The notes: generated from the letters alone by a model not told the origin. A stretch of 64,000 nucleotides of DNA from CALLPQ01 sp039819545 (GCA_039819545.1 JBCBRS010000002.1:254172-318171); one strand, 5' to 3'. Numbered from the stretch's first letter, positions 1 through 8,099 are shown. Numbers and translations are program-made.

Positions 1-161
1 TCATCGATATCACCTTCGAGAACTGGCCACTTGCGGTTATGCCGAATCATTCGACATGCGGCAGGATCGTTATCTAAGGCTACACAGGTTTTGAAACCGG
101 CAGCTTCAAAACCGAAATCAAGCCCTCCGACACCAGTAAATAGGCTAATCGCCTTTAACAT
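1..161 (-). CDS. DNA (cytosine-5-)-methyltransferase, N-terminal part only
   Basis: Only the first 53 codons lie in the window; the rest runs off the left edge. Read on the minus strand, the protein begins MLKAISLFTGVGGLDFGF, which is motif I (SAM-binding FxGxGG) of the C5 cytosine methyltransferases. ALDNDPAAC follows, where the acidic residue normally contacts SAM. The ATG at 161-159 has GGAG at 170-167. The gene diverges from the controller and restriction genes, so it is most likely the protective methylase of this restriction-modification locus. The catalytic PCQ motif and the target recognition domain are not visible, so specificity cannot be read here. The family call is seen directly; the pairing with the nuclease is inference. 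Confidence 0.88.
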   Translation of the reverse strand, partial: MLKAISLFTGVGGLDFGFEAAGFKTCVALDNDPAACRMIRHNRKWPVLEGDID

Positions 162-178
162 GAACGCTCCTTCCCAAA

Positions 179-195
179 ACAACTTAACAAGTTGT
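179..195. promoter_or_regulatory. Operator-like inverted repeat 1 in the R-M intergenic region
   Basis: A perfect dyad, ACAACTT-AAC-AAGTTGT, lies 17 bases upstream of the methyltransferase start. Such dyads between a methylase gene and a controller gene are the usual binding sites of controller proteins. The neighbouring XRE protein is the obvious candidate ligand. The binding itself is inference. Confidence 0.55.
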
Positions 196-228
196 GGGCA
201 TTATTCTACGGTCTATCACTACATATGG

Positions 229-234
229 GATAAT
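229..234 (+). promoter_or_regulatory. Possible -10 box for the controller-endonuclease-helicase operon
   Basis: GATAAT lies about 45 bases before the chosen controller start and directly next to operator-like repeat 2. No good -35 hexamer is seen at the expected distance, which would fit an activator-dependent promoter. Weak evidence. Confidence 0.3.
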
Positions 235-248
235 AAGTTGTGAAACTT
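235..248. promoter_or_regulatory. Operator-like inverted repeat 2 in the R-M intergenic region
   Basis: AAGTT-GTGA-AACTT is a second dyad built from the same half-site (AAGTT) as the repeat at 179-195. It overlaps the expected transcription start of the controller gene. A protein bound here could block its own operon, while binding at repeat 1 could act on the methylase side. This two-site layout resembles autoregulated controller proteins of type II systems. Confidence 0.5.
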
Positions 249-277
249 GTACTGTCAATACAAGATTTGGTGAAAGA

Positions 278-526
278 GTGATAATAGTCAACCTAAGGGA
301 AGCAATGGAGGAATTTGAGCGTCGCTCTGGCAAGCGCATGACATACGAGGTCCTCGCACAAAAAGCGGGACTGTCTCGCGCGACCCTCGAATCAATCGCC
401 TCCCGAAAAACCTACAACACTCGACTAAGCACAATCGACATCCTTTGTACTGCCTTGGAGTGTCACCCGGGCGACCTTCTGACTTTCACCCCTGAAAATG
501 GATCGGGGGAAAATGAAGATCGATAA
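278..526 (+). CDS. XRE/Cro-type HTH controller protein of the R-M locus
   Basis: An 82-residue helix-turn-helix protein. The segment TYEVLAQKAGLSRATLESIA fits the Cro/CI helix-turn-helix, followed by the usual STIDILCTALECHPGDLL tail of small XRE regulators. I chose the GTG at 278 because the reading frame upstream of it would run through the promoter-like region; an ATG at 194 is the alternative. It sits between the divergent methylase and the endonuclease, and its stop codon overlaps the endonuclease start region by 14 bases. This is the position of controller (C) proteins that delay nuclease expression until the DNA is methylated. The two dyads upstream are likely targets. The role is inferred from fold and place. 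Confidence 0.8.
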   Translation: MIIVNLREAMEEFERRSGKRMTYEVLAQKAGLSRATLESIASRKTYNTRLSTIDILCTALECHPGDLLTFTPENGSGENEDR

Positions 527-1610
527 AAAATTAGCGGAAAGTCTGATTCGCAAGGTACACGAACAATCTAAATCGCAGGAAGTAGAATCCCCTTGGGTAC
601 AAAAAGTCGAGGAGCTTTCTCGGCTTTGTGCTGAAGGAGTCTCGTCTACGCACATTGCTTTTCTCGCGACATCCATTTTGGCTAAAGCTGTAAACAAAAA
701 AGCTGACTTGTTTGCAATCAAACCAAATCATGCACGCGATAATCCAAATACATATTCAGCTCGTTCATTGTGCCATAGCGTTTGGGTACCGCTTTCGGCG
801 GAGCTGGGAATAAATCTCGGCGTGACAGGCCGAGAACCTTTGAATAATCAACCGTATTTTAGAATGACGCGTTTAGATGATGGCACCCCGGTTCATGCGG
901 GCGCGAGGGCAGCATTTGACTATATGGTTTCTCTCGTTCGTGAACTTGATCAAGCGAACTCCGATGCCATAGCCAAAGAGGCATTATTGTCTTTCGTCGC
1001 CGTGAGGCAACAATACCAACCCAAATATGATGATCTTGATTCAGACGTCTCAGTTAGTGCAACGCAATTGGCGAAGTGTATTGAAACATTTGTGAAAGAA
1101 AACTCGGAGAACGGAAAAAGAGCTCAAGCTGTCGTGGCAGGTCTGATGGATATATTCGCAGGTAATGAAAGAGTTGAAAGCGGCAGGATAAATGACCCGA
1201 GCCGGAAATATCCCGGAGATGTTTGTATTCGATCCTCAAATGCCCCGGATGCTTGGGAAAAAGCGATTGAAGTAAGAGATAAGCCAGTAGCTGAGTCGGA
1301 CGTCCATATTTTTGGAAAAAAATGTATTGATTTGGGTGTGCAAGAAGCTTGCATCGTCGCGATATCTGAAAAACAAAAACCGCTAAACAACATTACCCTG
1401 AGTGAATGGGGTGAGAGTTTTGGGATTGGTGTGACGCTTTACCAGAATTGGGATCAATTTATCGAGCAGGCGCTGTTCTGGTCTACACTAGCAAAGCCAA
1501 TTGCGGCTCAAAATGCCATTCAGACTATAAAAAATAGGCTTATAGAAGTCGAAGTATCCCCGCATAGCGTACGCCTCTGGTTAGATTTAGTGGGAGGAAG
1601 CAAGGGATGA
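513..1610 (+). CDS. Type II restriction endonuclease, SacI family
   Basis: The 365-residue protein matches what I know of the SacI restriction endonuclease family, especially the long central stretch containing KADLFAIKPNHARDNPNTYS, the GINLGVTGREPLNNQPYF segment and RMTRLDDGTPVHAGARAAFD. SacI itself cuts GAGCTC; whether this enzyme shares that site is unknown. A possible PD-(D/E)xK core is GDVCI followed by AIEVRDK near the middle of the C-terminal half. ATG 513 is preferred over ATG 498 because GGGGGA lies just upstream at 505-510. The gene overlaps the controller gene, and its TGA overlaps the ATG of the next gene (ATGA), so the three form one operon. Base composition is AT-rich compared with the core genes of the window. 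Confidence 0.85.
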   Translation: MKIDKKLAESLIRKVHEQSKSQEVESPWVQKVEELSRLCAEGVSSTHIAFLATSILAKAVNKKADLFAIKPNHARDNPNTYSARSLCHSVWVPLSAELGINLGVTGREPLNNQPYFRMTRLDDGTPVHAGARAAFDYMVSLVRELDQANSDAIAKEALLSFVAVRQQYQPKYDDLDSDVSVSATQLAKCIETFVKENSENGKRAQAVVAGLMDIFAGNERVESGRINDPSRKYPGDVCIRSSNAPDAWEKAIEVRDKPVAESDVHIFGKKCIDLGVQEACIVAISEKQKPLNNITLSEWGESFGIGVTLYQNWDQFIEQALFWSTLAKPIAAQNAIQTIKNRLIEVEVSPHSVRLWLDLVGGSKG

Positions 1611-4600
1611 CTGATACACAAGAAGAACAGCACCCAATGCTTCGTGTGTCCGAAATTGGTGAATTCATTCGATTTCAATCATGTGAGCGTCGATTCAAAT
1701 TAGGGCTCAACAATCGCAAGCTAGCGCGCGAACTCCCATTTGCGGAACGATTGTTCAACACTTTGGACCCTGTTCTGCAGGAAGCGGGACGATCCGCAGA
1801 AGAGACTTGGGAAACCGAACTACGAGAACAAGGGCTCATCGACCTAACAAATATCGCGGAACGAAATCCAGAAGACCGTTCTACTTCATGGGAAGAGTTT
1901 TCAGCAGCGTTAGCTAATCTATCTCCAGGTGTGTCCGCATATGGTCGTGAAATTTCCCTAAGTGGTTCCGTTGGTCAGTTTGAGCTTACAGGTTCAGTCG
2001 ACTTTATATTGGCTTTGTGGGATCAGGGCACGCTCCGAATTCGCGTAGTCGAATGCAAAGCGAGTAGAAAAGACCGAACGTACCATAGAATTCAATTAGC
2101 TGCATACGTACAATTGCTTCATGACGCATTATTGCAAGCACCGCTCAATGTAGTCGGGCGAAATTTTGGTCCAGAAATTCTCGAGGCAGCAGTAGCGCGC
2201 ATCGACGAGGTTACTAATGAGCCTCAAGATATTCTCACAAGCCCGCCTCTGAATCTTGACATTGAAGAAGCTGATTTAATCAGGTTGTTATCACGCGACG
2301 GCGTGCTCACATCAATCGTCGAAACAGAACTCGATGAGCTTGATTTCCAACTCGAAACTAAATGCGATTCCTGCGTGTTCAGTGTGCACTGCTTGCCAGA
2401 AAGCTCTCGAAGGCGGAGTTTGCACCTTCTTAGCCTCTCGCCCGCCAGTATTCGGGCATTACACGTGGGCGGCGTCACAACAATTGATGAACTCGCTGAT
2501 TTTGACCTTACCTCGGATGCAGCCGTGACGATCCGACAATCCGAAGGCTTTGACGCTAACCTTGATCAATTAGTCGCAAAAGCATCTGCTCGACGTTCAA
2601 CGTTGCAGCAAGTTGGTGATGAACGTGAATATAACGTTCAAGCGATCCCAAATTCGGGACAAGGGCAGTTGCCTGCCCACGAGCAAAACGGACAGAGGTT
2701 GGTTAGAATCTATCTCGCTGTCGATTACGATTATTCAGAAAACCGAATTGGAGCGCTTTCAGCTCATATCACCACGAGCGAATTCTGCATAGACACCCCA
2801 TTCGATCCAGAATCTCGGCGCCCAATTGGTCTTATTGATGAAATCCGAACAATTGATGGTCAAGGTGAACCGAATAGAAGAGCCCTTTCAACGCAAAGCC
2901 GAGATGTAGTGCGCTTTAAAACTCATCCTTGGACAGGAATAAATGATCAAGACACAGCAGCCGAGCGGGAGATCATCCAGCAATTTTTTGATGACCTTAT
3001 AGATAACATTGGAGAAGTAGCAGAGGCAGAACAAGCGCCAATCCATTTTTATGTTTGGTCACGATCAGAAATGACGCAACTAGTTGAGGGATGCTCAAGG
3101 GCGAGCTCAACATTGCTAAGTCATTTGCGCGAGCTGTTAGGATGTCGGGAGAGCCTCGAACAACTAATTTTTTCGTGTGTTCAGGATGAAGCGAATACAA
3201 GATTCGCGCTTGGCTGGACTGGTAGAGGTTTGGTTGTTGCATCGTCCCTAACGTGGTTCGGAAAGCGATACCACTGGACACGACGCGTTAGTGGTCAAAC
3301 AGTCGAGCTAAATCGGATCTTTGAACAAGATATTTTTGACTTTAAAACGCGGTTAGGGATTACTGCCGAGGGAAATTGGGCAAGAAATGAGGCTGAAACC
3401 GAATCGAGTCTCAGGTTAGAAATTAGAAGCCGCTTTAACGATAGCCTGTCAGCACCCTATTGGCGGGCACGGTGGGGAACGTTGCCGGACCCTGAGACCG
3501 TCAATGATGCTCGCATTAGAGCATCTATCGAAAGATATAATCGAGTAAATCAAACAGTGGGACTATTACGCGCTTATCTGACTGAACGCGTTCATGCTCT
3601 CAGATGGGTTGAAGAACGCGTACGATTTAAAAATGATGAAATAGTCAAACCATCCCTTTCAATCGCAGAATTGAGGCAGTTTGATTTAGCAATAGACTCA
3701 ACGGGCCGGGCAGCAATCGACTTTCTGCGTTTGGACCACCATGTCAAGCTCACCGACTGGCTCGCTCAACATATCCAGCCCCCAGCTGTCAGAGTTCAGG
3801 CAGGTCGAACCCTCCCGCTACGAGAAGTGGCTTCCAACGCTGACCGACAGATTACCGCTCAATTCGACCTCGATTATTTTGGCCTAACTTCTGAGGAACT
3901 CTCATTACGAAGTTCGATTTCTGAAGGATCGTTTGTTCGAATTAGCCCACATCGAGGGGATTTTGAGACTGGTCAAACGCTTGGGCAACTCACCACCGGC
4001 GGAATCACTTGCACGGTTGCTCAAATAGATTGGGAACAGGGATCGTTAGTCCTAAATCCGATTTTTGGGCGTGAAACGGACTATGTTCTTTCAAGTTATA
4101 CGCCTGATCCAAACAGCCCACTATTTGATCACGCCACACTGGACGAAAGCGTAAGCGATTACGTCGCGGGCAGAGTTGAAAACAGGCTACGGTCAGGACA
4201 CGGGATACACGCGTTTGGCTGGTTCGATCCAGAAGCACCAGACATTCCTGCGCAATCTCAAACTAGCGGCGCGATACGAACTCAGCTTGCTGAAACAGTG
4301 AACTCGTGGACGATACCGGGTACCGAACACAGATTACGTCGCGAACAACAAGACGTAATTTTAGACGGAATAAGTACTCGGGTCCAACTATTGCAGGGGC
4401 CGCCTGGAACTGGAAAAACGGTGACAACAGGCGCTTCGGTTATCATTCGCTGCATTGCTAACCTCAACGCCGGCGATGTCGTTCTTGTAAGCGCCAATAC
4501 TCACACTGCGGTCGATACAATCATCGAACGTATAGCCGCTTACGTACCAACGCTGCTAGCAGAAGCGCGGCGGCAGGGCTTAACGACACCAAATATTTCA

Positions 4601-5737
4601 GTTGCCAAAGTCCACTCCAACGATGCGCCTGAAGACGAAATAACTATAAGTCATATCAAAGCCACCTCATGCATAAGAAAAGTAAATCAGCTTAGACGTG
4701 ATGCTGTGCTGATCATCGGAGGGACGACACCGGCCATGCTGAAAATGGTCGCTGAACTAAGCACAAAAAAACCGTACGTGGATGAACCCGGCGGCTTTGA
4801 TGCCAGCATGTTAATTGTTGACGAAGCAAGCATGATGGTTTTTCCACATTTCTTGGCGTTAGCGACTGTTGTTCGGGAAGATGCCGAGATCATGCTTGCT
4901 GGTGATAACCGTCAGTTAGCGCCAATCGTTGCTCACGATTGGGAAAACGAAGATCGCCCGCCATCACAATTGTATCAGCCGTTTCGTAGCGCTTATGACG
5001 CAGTAAGAAGGATAATCATTGAATCAGAAATACCGGAAACTCAAGCGCGACTCTCGCAACTTACTTTTACTCTCAGGTTACCACCGCTGATTAGAAATTT
5101 GATTTCACGGATATACCGCGATCTAGACAATATCGAACTTGAGGGTAATGAGGCATTAGATGTTCCGGATACGGCTGACGTAGATGAACTGGAAGATTGG
5201 AACCTTTTGTGGCAAAGCCCGCACAGCCTACTACTTGTTACCCACAACGAGCGGAATTCACGGCAAAGTAATGCCATTGAATGCGATATTATTGAAGGAA
5301 TGATAGATGGAAATCAGGCTCTAGCACCAAATTCAATCGCAATTATCACGCCGCACCGCGCTCAAAGAGCGATGTTAAGAGAACGGCTTCAAAGATTCGC
5401 ACATGCTGTAACGATAATTGACACTGTCGAAAGACTCCAAGGCGGCGAAAGGCCAATTATTATTGTCTCGGCTACTGCTAGTGATCCCAACGCAATTAGC
5501 AACGCCGCCAATTTCATCTTGAACCTCAATAGAGCAAACGTCGCTTTTTCGCGCGCTCAGGAACGTTTGATTGTGGTTTGTGCGAGCACATTAATCGACC
5601 ATATACCGTCGGAACTTGAAGACTACGAGAATTCACTTCTTTGGAAATCAGTACGACAACTATGTACCGATAACGTAGCTGCTGGTGACGTAAGAAACCA
5701 CCAATTTAGAATTTTAGCTCCTGAGCTTCACGAATAA
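1607..5737 (+). CDS. Cas4/RecB-like nuclease fused to SF1 (Dna2/Upf1-type) helicase
   Basis: 1376 residues. The N-terminal 270 residues look like an iron-sulfur RecB-family nuclease: C26, D132 in GSVD, E149-x-K151 in VECKAS, QLAAY at 163-167, and a cysteine trio C253, C256, C262. A short helix-hairpin-helix-like segment follows (about 275-300). The middle (about 360-560) has the pattern of an RNase H-like domain without clear catalytic acids. The last 450 residues are an SF1 helicase: Walker A GPPGTGKT near 930, Walker B DEAS near 1070, GDNRQLAPI near 1100, LQGGERPIIIVSA near 1277 and NVAFSRAQERLIVV near 1310. It is translationally coupled to the endonuclease (ATGA). Predicted DNA end-processing enzyme. 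An R-M system does not normally need such a protein, so its place here is notable. Confidence 0.85.
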   Translation: MTDTQEEQHPMLRVSEIGEFIRFQSCERRFKLGLNNRKLARELPFAERLFNTLDPVLQEAGRSAEETWETELREQGLIDLTNIAERNPEDRSTSWEEFSAALANLSPGVSAYGREISLSGSVGQFELTGSVDFILALWDQGTLRIRVVECKASRKDRTYHRIQLAAYVQLLHDALLQAPLNVVGRNFGPEILEAAVARIDEVTNEPQDILTSPPLNLDIEEADLIRLLSRDGVLTSIVETELDELDFQLETKCDSCVFSVHCLPESSRRRSLHLLSLSPASIRALHVGGVTTIDELADFDLTSDAAVTIRQSEGFDANLDQLVAKASARRSTLQQVGDEREYNVQAIPNSGQGQLPAHEQNGQRLVRIYLAVDYDYSENRIGALSAHITTSEFCIDTPFDPESRRPIGLIDEIRTIDGQGEPNRRALSTQSRDVVRFKTHPWTGINDQDTAAEREIIQQFFDDLIDNIGEVAEAEQAPIHFYVWSRSEMTQLVEGCSRASSTLLSHLRELLGCRESLEQLIFSCVQDEANTRFALGWTGRGLVVASSLTWFGKRYHWTRRVSGQTVELNRIFEQDIFDFKTRLGITAEGNWARNEAETESSLRLEIRSRFNDSLSAPYWRARWGTLPDPETVNDARIRASIERYNRVNQTVGLLRAYLTERVHALRWVEERVRFKNDEIVKPSLSIAELRQFDLAIDSTGRAAIDFLRLDHHVKLTDWLAQHIQPPAVRVQAGRTLPLREVASNADRQITAQFDLDYFGLTSEELSLRSSISEGSFVRISPHRGDFETGQTLGQLTTGGITCTVAQIDWEQGSLVLNPIFGRETDYVLSSYTPDPNSPLFDHATLDESVSDYVAGRVENRLRSGHGIHAFGWFDPEAPDIPAQSQTSGAIRTQLAETVNSWTIPGTEHRLRREQQDVILDGISTRVQLLQGPPGTGKTVTTGASVIIRCIANLNAGDVVLVSANTHTAVDTIIERIAAYVPTLLAEARRQGLTTPNISVAKVHSNDAPEDEITISHIKATSCIRKVNQLRRDAVLIIGGTTPAMLKMVAELSTKKPYVDEPGGFDASMLIVDEASMMVFPHFLALATVVREDAEIMLAGDNRQLAPIVAHDWENEDRPPSQLYQPFRSAYDAVRRIIIESEIPETQARLSQLTFTLRLPPLIRNLISRIYRDLDNIELEGNEALDVPDTADVDELEDWNLLWQSPHSLLLVTHNERNSRQSNAIECDIIEGMIDGNQALAPNSIAIITPHRAQRAMLRERLQRFAHAVTIIDTVERLQGGERPIIIVSATASDPNAISNAANFILNLNRANVAFSRAQERLIVVCASTLIDHIPSELEDYENSLLWKSVRQLCTDNVAAGDVRNHQFRILAPELHE

Positions 5738-5879
5738 GCACTCAGGGGCTTTGCCCCTTGCGCGCGCAAGGCATCCAAACGTCTCCCCACTGTGCGGGGC
5801 CCCTCGTTCGGAGCCTCCTTGCACTTGCTACCCCCATCCTCGCCGGAAGGCAGGGGCCATAGGCCCCGATAAAAAGGGT
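5738..5879. other. GC-rich dyad-rich spacer between defence operon and mobilization module
   Basis: No gene is seen. The 142 bases are packed with inverted repeats: AGGGGC-ttt-GCCCCT at 5744-5758, the perfect palindrome CCTTGCGCGCGCAAGG at 5756-5771, and GGGGCC-ATA-GGCCCC at 5853-5867. No T-run follows the stems, so a classical terminator is not evident, but the convergent gene ends make a termination role plausible. The GGGCTTTGCCCC core recurs at 8145-8156 on the far side of the mobilization genes. Confidence 0.6.
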
Positions 5880-7148
5880 TCACCGATTGCGTTTTGGGCC
5901 TCTTTCTACATTGCGAATTCTGTTGGGAGCGCGCGGTTCAGCCATCTTCCTGAAACGTTGGGCGTCTTTTCGCAGTGAATTCAGCAGTTGGACCTGTGAT
6001 TTTCGTGTGCTGACAATATGCTGTTGTAAACGCCTACGCTCCTTTAGTTGAATGGATACCAGCCTATTCCGTTCGGAACGGTCTCGATTGTCACAGCGCG
6101 CCGCATCAACCTCATTTTGGTGTTTGAGCTGTTTGTATTTTCCGGTGACCCTCGACCACAGGCCACGCAGCCCTTTAGGCAAATTTTCTTGACGTGCTTT
6201 CGCTTCGACCTCTTGCCTAGTTCGTTGTTTTGAAACCATTTGAGTACGTGCGTCTTGATGCTTCTCACGCATAGCCAATCGCTTGGTATCGATATCAGCC
6301 ATTTTCCGGTGATGCATATTCTTTGCATGCTCGATATGTCGTTTCATGACCAGCAGCATAGACCCCGCTATCGTTTCCATTGTGTCGGAAACGCTTTTCA
6401 GGTCTTTGACATCTCCAAGGCGTTCGCGAACGTCCTTTGTCTTTTTGCCGAGCATGCGGGGAAGGGAATAAATCTCGCCTTCAGTATCGATAACCACATG
6501 CCCTCGCCGGTCTCCCTTCGCGAGCCAATAACCGCGCTCTTGCAAGGCATGCTCAAAACCTGCCGATGTGTCCGAAATCGCCCAAGCATCCTGAACGGCT
6601 CCCTTTGTGGCGCGCGGATCAGTTCCAGCGCGTTTTGCCTGTTGCCACTCGGCGAGTGAAAAATTACGTGGATCGCGTTGCGAGGGATCAGCAAGCCCTC
6701 GCGGCATCTTCCACCCTTGTTCGATGAATATGTCGCGCGTCAGGTCGCGCAGCTTGGTCTTGTAAAATGACATTTGTTTCGCCGTCATGGTCCGTGCATC
6801 GATACGTGACCAGACGGCGTGAGCATGACGCCGACCTTCCTTTTCATGAAAAACGATGGCGCGAGGTTGATTATAGAGACCGAGTTCCTTCTCGGCGCGG
6901 GCAATTGAATCTTCAAACACTTCAATTCCCACATCCTCCGATGGTGGCGGGTTCAGTGACATTGAAAACAGGTACTGTTTGCATTTGGTCCCTTTACTGA
7001 TCGCATGAGCTTCTTTGAAAGCACCGTGAAGGTCATCGGCGACAAAACCTCGAATATCGTGGATTTCGACATGCTCATTGTCGTCCCGGCGCAAGAGATG
7101 GGCGGCAAGGTTCTGCCCGCCGCCGCGCTGTGAGGCTTTCAGGATCAA
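5880..7148 (-). CDS. Relaxase / mobilization nuclease (MobA/VirD2-like)
   Basis: 422 residues. The N-terminal domain contains HLLRRDDNEHVEIHDIRGF, a PRAIVFHEKEGRRHAHAVWSRI segment with the His-x-His metal-binding motif of relaxases, and AKQMSFYKTKLRDLTRDIF. The C-terminal half is basic and probably helical. It would nick the transfer origin and lead the strand into a recipient. The start is TTG at 7148: the frame opens there and overlaps the TGA of the upstream gene by four bases (TTGA), the same coupling style as the rest of the module. No tyrosine occurs in the first 50 residues, where many relaxases carry the nicking tyrosine. No type IV secretion genes are present, so transfer would need a helper element. 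Confidence 0.82.
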   Translation of the reverse strand: MILKASQRGGGQNLAAHLLRRDDNEHVEIHDIRGFVADDLHGAFKEAHAISKGTKCKQYLFSMSLNPPPSEDVGIEVFEDSIARAEKELGLYNQPRAIVFHEKEGRRHAHAVWSRIDARTMTAKQMSFYKTKLRDLTRDIFIEQGWKMPRGLADPSQRDPRNFSLAEWQQAKRAGTDPRATKGAVQDAWAISDTSAGFEHALQERGYWLAKGDRRGHVVIDTEGEIYSLPRMLGKKTKDVRERLGDVKDLKSVSDTMETIAGSMLLVMKRHIEHAKNMHHRKMADIDTKRLAMREKHQDARTQMVSKQRTRQEVEAKARQENLPKGLRGLWSRVTGKYKQLKHQNEVDAARCDNRDRSERNRLVSIQLKERRRLQQHIVSTRKSQVQLLNSLRKDAQRFRKMAEPRAPNRIRNVERGPKRNR

Positions 7149-7417
7149 CGTGAAAGCCCTCGACCTGATTTCTGTAGGTAGCCAAACCGCAAATGATCAA
7201 AATTGACCAAGGAATAGGCATCCCACACATCCGGCTTCAGCACTTTCTCGCGAAAGTGCTGCTCGGACGCAGCAGCCTGACGCGCTGTGCGATCTTTGGC
7301 CTTCAAGACTGCGGAGACATATTCCTGCCTGTTTGCCGCAGCAATATTTGCGGCGCGCACCTTGGTGCGATCTTGCTCCAGTTCGCGTAGGTTTTCACAG
7401 TATTTTTCCAGCGACAT
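7145..7417 (-). CDS. Small protein of the mobilization module, unknown function
   Basis: 90 residues, basic and probably helical, beginning MSLEKYCENLRELEQDR. I do not recognise a domain. ATG 7417 overlaps the TGA of the mobC-like gene by one base (TGATG), and its own stop overlaps the relaxase TTG start, so it lies in a translationally coupled mobC-this gene-relaxase operon. A CAGGAG ribosome binding site precedes the start. It may be a relaxosome accessory factor. That role is inference from position only. Confidence 0.65.
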   Translation of the reverse strand: MSLEKYCENLRELEQDRTKVRAANIAAANRQEYVSAVLKAKDRTARQAAASEQHFREKVLKPDVWDAYSLVNFDHLRFGYLQKSGRGLSR

Positions 7418-7842
7418 CAGCTCTGCTCCTGCATTCCCAAGGCTTTGATAAGCAACGCCTTGATTTCCTGCACATGAACGCAAGTTTCAGCGAGTTCAGC
7501 CTCCAATTCGGGCGAAACGGGCAACGCGCCGATATTCGCCGCTTTGGCGACTTGATTCAGGTTACTGGAAAAGCGGGATTGACCGAGTAGCGCTAACGTC
7601 TGGGACAGCGCCTGTTTATCGACCACTTCAAGGCCGACAACGCGGCGTTTCACCGGACCGCCATCTGCAAAGGCCATCGCCTTGATATATGCTCCCAGCG
7701 GCATCTTTCCGGCTTTGGCTTGCAGGAAGGATTTTTCTTCCGGCGTCAGTCGCAACGAGAACGGCGGTAACCGCTTCGGTTTAGCTGGCTGCACAGATTG
7801 TTGAAAATCAGGGGTAGGATGGTTCAAAGCTGCTTCAGGCAT
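7417..7842 (-). CDS. MobC-like relaxosome accessory protein
   Basis: 141 residues. PFSLRLTPEEKSFLQAKAG followed by GAYIKAMAFA resembles a ribbon-helix-helix DNA-binding segment. SRFSSNLNQVAKAANIGALP is the typical MobC signature (NLNQ-A--N). MobC proteins bind near the transfer origin and help the relaxase open the DNA. It is the first gene of the mobilization operon, directly next to the candidate oriT region upstream, which is the normal arrangement. Confidence 0.8.
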   Translation of the reverse strand: MPEAALNHPTPDFQQSVQPAKPKRLPPFSLRLTPEEKSFLQAKAGKMPLGAYIKAMAFADGGPVKRRVVGLEVVDKQALSQTLALLGQSRFSSNLNQVAKAANIGALPVSPELEAELAETCVHVQEIKALLIKALGMQEQS

Positions 7843-7958
7843 CGCAATCCACCCCGAGCAGATCGCGGTCTACCATGATAGAATCCAGTAATTTACTGGC
7901 TTTCAGGGCTTCAAAGAGGATATGGTACTTCTGGCGGGCAACTTCCGGGCCCACCATA

Positions 7959-7983
7959 GCCCTTTTTGCGAAGTCAAAAGGGC
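7959..7983. repeat. Hairpin in the candidate oriT region
   Basis: GCCCTTTT and AAAAGGGC form a perfect 8-base-pair stem around a nine-base loop. It lies about 120 bases upstream of the mobC start. Structured DNA beside mobC is expected for a transfer origin. It could also act as a terminator or attenuator. Confidence 0.5.
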
Positions 7984-8051
7984 AGAACCCCCGAAAGCGA
8001 TTTCGCGCAGCAAAACGCGGGTGGGCAAAACCGCTGAAATCATTTTCGCTT

Positions 8052-8099
8052 GTGCGTTAGAGCGCACGATAGGTTCGATCGCGCTTAGCTGCACCCTTG
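8052..8099. other. Candidate oriT core with inverted repeat and nick-like motif
   Basis: GTGCG (8052-8056) and CGCAC (8063-8067) form an inverted repeat. Downstream, TTAGCTGCACCCTTG (8085-8099) resembles the nic region of RSF1010/Ti-plasmid-type origins, whose core is close to TAAxTGCGCCCT. Position upstream of mobC and the similarity together suggest the nick site of this element. This rests on motif resemblance only. Confidence 0.4.

Noticed and set aside
31..243. Plus-strand open frame at the left edge
   Set aside because: The minus strand here encodes a clear C5 methyltransferase N-terminus; the plus frame also runs through the operator region.
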